DNA of 64,000 bases from contig NC_092238.1 in assembly GCF_036320965.1 (NCBI RefSeq), forward strand, positions 57,409,354 through 57,473,353, written 5' to 3'. Positions 49,252 to 64,000 of this stretch are shown here, one piece after another. Below the pieces are notes generated by a model that saw only the letters and a list, made by a program, of their open reading frames with translations, searched no databases and was not told the origin of the DNA. Position numbers and translations under genes: made by a program. Every line of letters starts with the position of its first letter. Positions within the stretch are counted from its first letter, which is position 1. This DNA is from Panulirus ornatus. Its lineage: Eukaryota > Arthropoda > Malacostraca > Decapoda > Palinuridae.

Positions 49252-50730
49252 TTTGTTGAGTATTCCTGGTAAATTATATGGGAGGGTATTGATTGAGAGG
49301 GTGAAGGCATGTACAGAGCATCAGATTGGGGAAGAGCAGTGCGGTTTTAGAAGTGGTAGAGGATGTGTGGATCAGGTGTTTGCTTTGAAGAATGTATGTG
49401 AGAAATACTTAGAAAAGCAAATGGATTTGTATGTAGCATTTATGGATCTGGAGAAGGCATATGATAGAGTTGATAGAGATGCTCTGTGGAAGGTATTAAG
49501 AATATATGGTGTGGGAGGAAAGTTGTTAGAAGCAGTGAAAAGTTTTTATCGAGGATGTAAGGCATGTGTACGTGTAGGAAGAGAGGAAAGTGATTGGTTC
49601 TCAGTGAATGTAGGTTTGCGGCAGGGGTGTGTGATGTCTCCATGGTTGTTTAATTTGTTTATGGATGGGGTTGTTAGGGAGGTAAATGCAAGAGTCCTGG
49701 AAAGAGGGGCAAGTATGAAGTCTGTTGGGGATGAGAGAGCTTGGGAAGTGAGTCAGTTGTTGTTCGCTGATGATACAGCGCTGGTGGCTGATTCATGTGA
49801 GAAACTGCAGAAGCTGGTGACTGAGTTTGGTAAAGTGTGTGGAAGAAGAAAGTTGAGAGTAAATGTGAATAAGAGCAAGGTTATTAGGTACAGTAGGGGT
49901 GAGGGTCAAGTCAATTGGGAGGTGAGTTTGAATGGAGAAAAACTGGAGGAAGTGAAGTGTTTTAGATATCTGGGAGTGGATCTGTCAGCGGATGGAACCA
50001 TGGAAGCGGAAGTGGATCATAGGGTGGGGGAGGGGGCGAAAATTTTGGGAGCCTTGAAAAATGTGTGGAAGTCGAGAACACTATCTCGGAAAGCAAAAAT
50101 GGGTATGTTTGAGGGAATAGTGGTTCCAACAATGTTGTATGGTTGCGAGGCGTGGGCTATGGATAGAGATGTGCGCAGGAGGATGGATGTGCTGGAAATG
50201 AGATGTTTGAGGACAATGTGTGGTGTGAGGTGGTTTGATCGAGTAAGTAACGTAAGGGTAAGAGAGATGTGTGGAAATAAAAAGAGCGTGGTTGAGAGAG
50301 CAGAAGAGGGTGTTTTGAAATGGTTTGGGCACATGGAGAGAATGAGTGAGGAGAGATTGACCAAGAGGATATATGTGTCGGAGGTGGTGGGAACGAGGAG
50401 AAGAGGGAGACCAAATTGGAGGTGGAAAGATGGAGTGAAAAAGATTTTGTGTGATCGGGGCTCTGAACATGCAGGAGGGTGAAAGGAGGGCAAGAAATAG
50501 AGTGAATTGGAGTCATGTGGTATACAGGGGTTGACGTGCTGTCAGTGGATTGAAGCAAGGCATGTGAAGCGTCTGGGGTAAACCATGGAAAGCTGTGTAG
50601 GTATGTATATTTGCGTGTGTGGACGTGTGTATGTACATGTGTATGGGGGGGGGGGGTTGGGCCATTTCTTTCGTCTGTTTCCTTGCGCTACCTCGCAAAC
50701 GCGGGAGACAGCGACAAAGTATAAAAAAAA

Positions 50731-50748
<18 letters not shown>
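49249..50748 (+). pseudogene. LINE-A copy L21: 5'-truncated, young
   Basis: (TA)n runs into AAGTTTGTTGAGTATTCC, where intact copies read GGTATAAGTTTG, so the break lies in an internal TATAA. The frame is open for over 400 codons: [60 protein letters not shown] one-base insertion near 50462 (GGGGCTCTGAAC) shifts it near the end. D at AMDRDV and S at YLGVDLSADG are shared with L6-L8, marking the same young subfamily. Short-form 3' UTR and a long A tail follow. Confidence 0.92.
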
Positions 50749-50764
<16 letters not shown>

Positions 50765-50787
50765 TACATATCATACAAACCTCCAAC

Positions 50788-50848
50788 AGCCAGGATCGAA
50801 CCCGGGACCCCTGTGCAAGAGGCAGGCATGCTAACCGCTAGGCTATGG
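50788..50848 (-). pseudogene. tRNA-like sequence, left arm
   Basis: The minus strand reads TAGCCTAGCGG (A-box) and GGTTCGATCC (B-box) at normal spacing. The anticodon-like loop CTCTTGC would give anticodon CTT. The acceptor stem does not pair, so a functional tRNA is unlikely. Confidence 0.55.
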
Positions 50849-51236
50849 GACTGTATAATAGGAAACAACTATTCGAAATACTAAGTACTCGAATGCCCTT
50901 CGTCTAACAATGGCGAGCAACGGGGTCTATACCGGTTGTTTCCGAACAGACGCACATAGCCAGCTGATAGCGTTTTACCGAACCTAACTGTACAACGCAG
51001 AGGTATATGAATACGAATAAAGTGCATATGAACGCGCACCTTCATAGAACATACAAACCTCCAACAGCCAATTCGTATTCATATACCTCCGCGTTGTACA
51101 GTTAGGTTCGGTGAAACGCTATCAGCTGGCGATGTGCGTCTGTTTGGAAACAACCGGTATAGACCCCGTTGCTCACCATTGTGAGACGAAGGGTATTCGA
51201 GTACTTAGTATTTCGAATAGTTGTTTCCTATTATAC

Positions 51237-51307
51237 AGTCCCATAGCTTAGCGGTTAGCATGCCTGCCTCTTGCACAGGGGTCCTGGGTTCGATCCTGGC
51301 TGTTGGA
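51237..51307 (+). pseudogene. tRNA-like sequence, right arm
   Basis: A-box TAGCTTAGCGG at 51244-51254 and B-box GGTTCGATCC at 51287-51296 match polymerase III consensus. The D stem pairs at 3 of 4 positions and the anticodon stem CCTGC/ACAGG at 4 of 5, with loop CTCTTGC. The first seven and last seven bases do not form an acceptor stem. It is more likely a tRNA-derived repeat head than a tRNA gene. Confidence 0.55.
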
Positions 51308-51352
51308 GGTTTGTATGTTCTATGAAGGTGCGCGTTCATATGCACTTTATTC

Positions 51353-51356
<4 letters not shown>

Positions 51357-51416
<60 letters not shown>
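51357..51416. repeat. (TA)n microsatellite
   Basis: AT dinucleotides between the palindrome and L22. Confidence 0.97.
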
Positions 51417-51419
<3 letters not shown>

Positions 51420-54296
51420 TTCCCGTTCCCACCCCGCCACACATGATATGACAACCCCCTCTCACCGCAAGTGCGCGAGGTAACAGTAGGAAAACACAAC
51501 AAAGGCCACATCCGTTCACAGTCACTCTCTAGCGTGGTAGCGCAAGGAAACAGACGAAAGAATATCCCAACCCACCCAAATACACATGCATATACATACA
51601 TGTCCACACACGGACATGTACATACCTATACATCTCAACGTATACGTATATAAACACACACAGACATATACATATATACACATGTACATAATTCATGCTG
51701 TCTGCCCTTATTCATTCCCGTTCCCACCCCGCCACACATGAAATGGCAACCCCCTCTCACCGCATGTGCGCGAGGTAACAGTAGGAAAACAACAAAAGCC
51801 ACATCCGTTCACACTCACTCTCTAGCTCTCATGTATAATGCGCCGAAACCACAGCTCCCTTTCCACATCCAGGCCCTCACAAAACTTCCCATGGTTTACC
51901 CCAGACGCTTCACATGCCCTGGTTCAGTCCACTGACAGAACGTCGACTCCGGTATACCACATCGTTCCAATTCACTCTATTCATTGCACGCCCTTCACCC
52001 TACAGCGTGTTCAGGCCCCGATCACTCAAAAACTTTTTCACTCCATCTTTCCACCTTCAATTTGGTCTCCCACCTCTCCTCGTTCCCTCCATCTCTGACA
52101 CATATATCCTCTTTGTCAATTTTTCCTTACTCATTCTCTCAATGTGACCAAACCATTTCAAAACACCCTCTTTTGCTCGCTCAACCACACTCTTTTTATT
52201 ACCACACATCTCTCTTGCCCTTTCATTACTTACTCAGTAAAACAACCATACACAACATATTGTCCTCAAATATCTTATTTCCAACACATCCACCCTCCTC
52301 CGCAAAACTATATCTATAGCCCACGCCTCGACACCATATAACATTGTCGGAAACACTATTCGTTCAAACATATCCATTTTTGCTTTCCGAGATAATGTTG
52401 TCGCCTGCCACATATTTTTCAACGTTCCCAGAACTTTGGCCTCCTCCCAAATTTTATGACTCACTTCCGCTTCCATGGTTCCATCCGCTGCCACATCCAC
52501 TCCCAGATATCAAAAACACTTTACTTCCTCCAGTTTTTCTCCATTCAAACTTACCTCCCAATCAACTTGTCCCTCAACCCTACTGTACCTAATAACCTTG
52601 TTCTTTTTCACATTTACTCTCACCTTTCTTCTTTTACACACTTTACCAAACTCAGTCACCACTTTCTGCAGTTTCTCACACTAATGAGCCAACAGCGCTG
52701 TATCATCAGCAAACAACAACTGACTCACTTCCGGAGCTCTCTCATCCACAACAGACTACATACTTGCCCCTCTCTCCAAAACTCTTGCAATCACCTCCCT
52801 AACAACCTCATCCATAAAGAAATTAAACAATCATGGAGACATCACTCACCCCTGCCGCAAAACTATATTCACTGAGAACCAATTACTATCCGCTCTTCCT
52901 ACTCGTGCATATGCCTTACATCCTCGATAAAAACTTTTCACTGCTTCTAACAACTTACCTCCCACACCATGTATTCTTAATACCTTCCAGTTAGCATCTC
53001 TATCATCTCTATCATATCCATTCTTCAGATCCATAAATGCTAAATACGAATCCATTTTCTTTTCTACTTATTTCTCACATACATTCTTCAAAGCAAACAC
53101 CTGATCCACACATCCCCTACCACTTCTGAAACCAAACTGCCCTTCTCCAATCTGATGTGCTGTACATGCCTTCACCCTCTCAATCAATACCCTCCCCAAA
53201 TAATTTCCCAGGAATACTCAACAAACTTATACCTTTGTAATTTCAGCACCCACGTTTATCCCCTTTGCCTCAGTAGAATGGCACTATGCAAGCAATCCCT
53301 CAATCCTCAGGCACCTCACCATGAGTCATACAAACATTAGATAACCTTACCAACCGGTCAACAACACAGTCACCCCTTTTTTTAATAGATTCCGCTGCGG
53401 TACCATCCAAACCTGTTGCCTTGCCGGCTTTCATCTTCCGTAAAGCTTTTACTACTCTTCTCTGTTTACCAGATCATTGTCCCTCATTCTCCCTAACCTT
53501 TCACTTTGCACACCATCTCGAACAAAATATCCTGTATCTGCTACTCTATCATCAAACACATTCAAAAACCTTCGAAACACTCACTCCATCTCCTTCTCAC
53601 ATCACCTCTACTTATTATTACTTAACCATTTGCCCCCTTTATTTACGCACTTTATCTACCTCCTTCCAAAAATCTTTTTATTCTCCCTAAGATTTAATTA
53701 TACTCTATCATCCCAACTTTCATTTTCCATCTTTTTCACCTATTGCACCTTTCTCTTGTTCTCCTGCCTCTTTCTTTTATACATCTTCCAGTCATATGCA
53801 TTATTTCCCTGCTAAAATCATCCAAATGCCTCTCTCTTCTCTTTCACTTGTAATCTTATTTCTTCATCCAACCGCTCACTACCCTTTCTAATCTGCCCTC
53901 CTTCATCGCTTCTCATGCCACAAGCATCTTTTGCGCAAGACATCACTGCTTGCCTAAATACATCCCATTCCTCCCCCACTCCCCTTACGTCCTTTGTTCT
54001 TACCTTTTTCCATTCTGTACTCAGTCTCTAATGGTACTTCCTCACACAAGTCTCCTTCCCAAACTCACTTAATCTCACCACTCTCTTCACCCCAATATTC
54101 TCTCTTCTTTTCTGAAAACTTCTACAAATCTTCACCTCCGCATCCACAAGATAGTGATCAGACATCACTCCAGTTGCACCTCTCAGCACATTAACATCTA
54201 AAAGTCCCTCTTTTGCACGCCTATCAATTAACACGTAATCCAATAACGCTCTCAGGCCATCTCTCCTACTTACATGCTTATAGTTATGTACTTATA
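51417..54296 (-). pseudogene. LINE-A copy L22: old, long 3' UTR partly duplicated, 5'-truncated
   Basis: The long-form 3' UTR holds a direct duplication: 51417-51532 and 51708-51828 both begin ATTCATTCCCGTTCCCACCC. C-terminal, RT, linker and endonuclease-end blocks follow in order in heavily broken frames. Examples are 52500-52234 (VVFPTMLYGVEAWAID-like), the FADD region near 52710, 53055-52846 (FMDLKNGYDRDDRD) and 54243-54028 (LDYVLIDRRAKEGLLDVNVL). It ends near the YVSR codons at about 54290, next to the tail of L23. It is clearly older than L23. Confidence 0.85.
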
Positions 54297-61323
<7,027 letters not shown>

Positions 61324-61470
61324 AGACAACACACCCCATCCCCCGCATGTGCGCGAGGTAGCGCTAGGAAAAGACAACAAAGGCCACTATCGTTTACAAA
61401 CAGTATCTAGCTGTCATGTATAATGCACCGAAACCACAGCTAACTTTCCATATCCAGGCTCCACAACTAT
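61324..61470 (-). mobile_element. LINE-A copy L26: piece of long-form 3' UTR
   Basis: About 145 bp holding the second hairpin-like block (CATGTGCGCGAGGTAGCGCT) and following UTR to CCAGGCTCCACAAC. There is no terminal tail and no ORF. It joins L25 on the left and microsatellites on the right. Confidence 0.8.
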
Positions 61471-61492
61471 CTATCTACCTATCTATCTATAT

Positions 61493-61589
<97 letters not shown>

Positions 61590-61595
61590 AGGGGT

Positions 61596-61676
<81 letters not shown>
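61471..61676. repeat. (TATC)n, (AC)n and two (TA)n tracts
   Basis: TATC units, ACACAC to 61511, (TA)n to 61586, then TGTCAGGGGTTA (61587-61598), a second (TA)n to 61670 and (GT)n. The 12-mer recurs at the start of L27. Confidence 0.93.
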
Positions 61677-61681
<5 letters not shown>

Positions 61682-64000
61682 CAGGGGTTAGTGAGAGGAC
61701 AAGAGCAAGGGAAAGAGTAGCAGTACTCCGTACTCCTGAAACAGGAGTTGTGGGAGAATGGGATAGAATGTAAGAAAGTAAATTCTCGATTAATATGGGT
61801 AAAACTGAAAGTTGATGGAGAGAGATGGGTGATTATTGGTGCATATGCACCTGGGCATGAGAAGAAAGATCATGAGAAGCAAGTGTTTTGGGAGCAGCTG
61901 AATGAGTGTGTTAGTGGTTTTGATGCACGAGACCGGGTTATAGTGATGGATGATTTGAATGCAAAGGTGAGTAATGTGGCAGTTGAGGAAATAATTGGTA
62001 TACATGGGGTGTTCAGTGTTGTAAATGGAAATGGTGAAGAGCTTGTAGATTTATGTGCTGAAAAAGGACTGGTGATTGGGAATACCTGGTTAAAAAAGTG
62101 AGATATACATAAGTATTCGTATGTAAGTAGGAGAGATGGTCAGAGAGCGTTATTGGATTACGTGTTAATTGACAGGCGCGCGAAAGAGAGACTTTTGGAT
62201 GTTAATGTGCTGAGAGGTGCAACTGGAGTGATGTCTGATCATTATCTTGTGGAGGCTAAGGTGAAGATTTGTATGGGTTTTCAGAAAAGAAGAGTGAATG
62301 TTGGGGTGAAGAGGGTGGTGAGAGTAAGTGAGCTTGGGAAGGAGACTTGTGTGAGGAAGTACCAGGAGAGACTGAGTACAGAATGGAAAAAGGTGAGAAC
62401 AATGGAAGTAAGGGGAGTGGGGGAGGAATGGGATGTATTTAGGGAATCAGTGATGGATTGCGCAAAAGATGCTTGTGGCATGAGAAGAGTGGGAGGTGAG
62501 TTGATTAGAAAGGGTAGTGAGTGGTGGGATGAAGAAGTAAGATTATTAGTGAAAGAGAAGAGAGAGGCATTTGGACGATTTTTGCAGGGAAAAAATGCAA
62601 TTGAGTGGGAGATGTATAAAAGAAAGAGACAGGAGGTCAAGAGAAAGGTGCAAGAGGTGAAAAAGAGGGCAAATGAGAGATGAGGTGAGAGAGTATCATT
62701 AAATTTTAGGGAGAATAAAAAGATGTTCTGGAAGGAGGTAAATAAAGTGCGTAAGACAAGGGAGCAAATAGGAACTTCAGTGAAGGGCGCAAATGGGGAG
62801 GTGATAACAAGTAGTGGTGATGTGAGAAGGAGATGACGTGAGTATTTTGAAGGTTTGTTGAATGTGTTTGATGATAGAGTGGCAGATATAGGGTGTTTTG
62901 GTCGAGGTGGTGTGCAAAGTGAGAGGGTTAGGGAAAATGATTTGGTAAATAGAGAAGAGGTAGTAAAAGCTTTGCGGAAGATGAAAGCCTGCCAAGGCAG
63001 CAGGTTTGGATGGTATTGCAGTGGAAGTTATTAAAAAAGGGGGTGACTGTATTGTTGACTGGTTGGTAAGGTTATTTAATGTATGTATGACTCATGGTGA
63101 GGTGTCTGAGGATTGGAGGAATGCTTGCATAGTGCCATTGTACAAAGGCAAAGGGGATAAGAGTGAGTGCTCAAATTACAGAGGTATAAGTTTGTTGAGT
63201 ATTCCCGGTAAATTATATGGGAGGGTATTGATTGAGAGGGTGAAGGCATGTACATAGCATCAGATTCGGGAAGAGCAGTGTGGTTTCAGAAGTGGTAGAG
63301 GATGTGTGGATCAGGTGTTTGCTTTGAAGAATGTATGTGAGAAATAATTAGAAAAGCAAATGGATTTGTGTGTAGCATTTATAGATCTGTAGAAGGCATA
63401 TGATAGAGTTGATAGAGATGCTCTGTGGAAGGTATTAAGAATATATGGTGTGGGAGGCAAGTTGTTAGAAGCAGTGAAAAGTTTTTATCGAGGATGTAAG
63501 GCATGTGTACGTGTAGGAAGAGAGAAAGTGATTCGTTCTCAGTGAATGTAGGTTTGCGGCAGGGGTGTGTGATGTCTCCATTGTTGTTTAATTTGTTTAT
63601 GGATGGGGTTATTAGGGAGGTGAATGCAAGAGTTTTGGAAAGAGGGGCAAGTATGAAGTCTGTTGGGGATGAGAAAGCTTGGGAAGTGAGTCAGTTGTTG
63701 TTCGCTGATGATACAGCGCTGGTGGCTGATTCATGTGACAAAAAGCAGAAGCTGGTGACTGAGTTTGGTAAAGTGTGTGAAAGAAGAAAGTTAAGAGTAA
63801 ATGTGAATAAGAGCAAGGTAATTAGGTACAGTAGGGTTGAGGGTTAAGTCAATTAGGAGGTAAGTTTGAATGGAGAAAGACTGGAGGAAGTAAAGTGTTT
63901 TAGATATCTGGGAGTGGATCTGGCAGCGGATGGAACCACGGAAGCGGAAGTGGATCATAGGGTGGGGAGGGGGCGAAAATCCTGGGAGCCTTGAAGAATG
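61677..64000 (+). pseudogene. LINE-A copy L27: 5'-truncated, runs off the right edge
   Basis: Starts at GTCAGGGGTTAGTGAGAGG ([10 protein letters not shown] codons). The endonuclease follows in 61748-62101 ([18 protein letters not shown]) and 62153-62683 (LDYVLIDRRAKERLLDVNVL, SDHYL). Fingers are at 63006-63257 and the palm at 63503-63847 ([27 protein letters not shown]). Stops include TGA after the WLKK codons (62100), TGA in SWGE (62681) and TAG or TAA at several RT codons. It continues beyond the window with the [10 protein letters not shown] region. Confidence 0.9.

Larger units (their letters stand above)
50772..51317. repeat. Large palindrome: two 247-bp inverted arms around a 52-bp loop
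   Basis: Arms 50772-51018 and 51071-51317 are equal in length and about 96% complementary; I count roughly nine mismatches and no gap. The loop (51019-51070) is the reverse complement of the sequence that follows the right arm. On the minus strand the block CATACAAACCTCCAACAGCC recurs 278 bp apart (50772 and 51050), so the unit is also tandemly repeated. (TA)n lies on both outer sides. Each arm holds one tRNA-like sequence. Confidence 0.92.

Noticed and set aside
51237..51307. Functional tRNA-Lys(CTT) gene
   Set aside because: A and B boxes are good, but the acceptor stem does not pair and the T stem has a mismatch. The copy lies in a repeated palindromic unit.

Overview
This window is repeat-dominated eukaryotic nuclear DNA, probably from an arthropod and most likely a decapod crustacean. 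That guess rests on very dense (TA)n, (GA)n and (CA)n microsatellites plus several diverged families of non-LTR retrotransposon and Penelope-like elements. No complete host gene, rRNA or CRISPR array is visible. The only host-like coding pieces are a GC-rich, proline/histidine-rich candidate terminal exon at 10709-11152 (minus) and a galactosyltransferase-like fragment near 48601-48975 (minus).

Layout. Positions 1-945 hold the RT part of a Penelope-like element (PLE) on the minus strand. Positions 1083-5275 are mostly unassigned DNA with two minisatellites and a foldback element. Positions 5276-8870 hold a (GA)n array and decayed jockey-like LINE remains. Positions 9600-11310 hold a PLE-terminus fragment, (TA)n blocks and the GC-rich exon. 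From 11311 to the right edge the DNA is dominated by about 27 whole or partial copies (L1 to L27) of one single-ORF non-LTR retrotransposon, here called LINE-A. Adding my intervals gives roughly 45 kb of LINE-A in both orientations.

LINE-A has a short 5' UTR beginning CCCTGGGGATAGGGG, one ORF of about 998 codons (APE-type endonuclease, reverse transcriptase, conserved C-terminal region), a 3' UTR ending in a small GC-rich hairpin, and an A-rich tail. L6 (24498-27494) keeps the whole ORF open. L6, L7 and L8 form a three-unit tandem array with a period near 3.53 kb, and the middle unit is a mosaic of its neighbours. Nearly every LINE-A end lies against a (TA)n tract.

Five copies of a short non-autonomous element (SINE-A, about 240 bp; S1 to S5) share their first ~105 bp with the LINE-A 5' UTR and end with a LINE-A-like tail hairpin. 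The middle is a separate long hairpin. This looks like a partner element using LINE-A machinery, also inserted in (TA)n. Other notable features are a 247-bp-arm palindrome carrying a tRNA-like sequence in each arm (50772-51317), a PLE GIY-YIG endonuclease fragment (38165-38790), a LINE-A copy whose whole RT is deleted in frame (L10), and two oldest LINE-A copies with internal duplications.

Limits: family names come from motif recognition by eye. Clade placement, copy identities and repeat boundaries need alignment. Lengths of (TA)n tracts in an assembly are unreliable.
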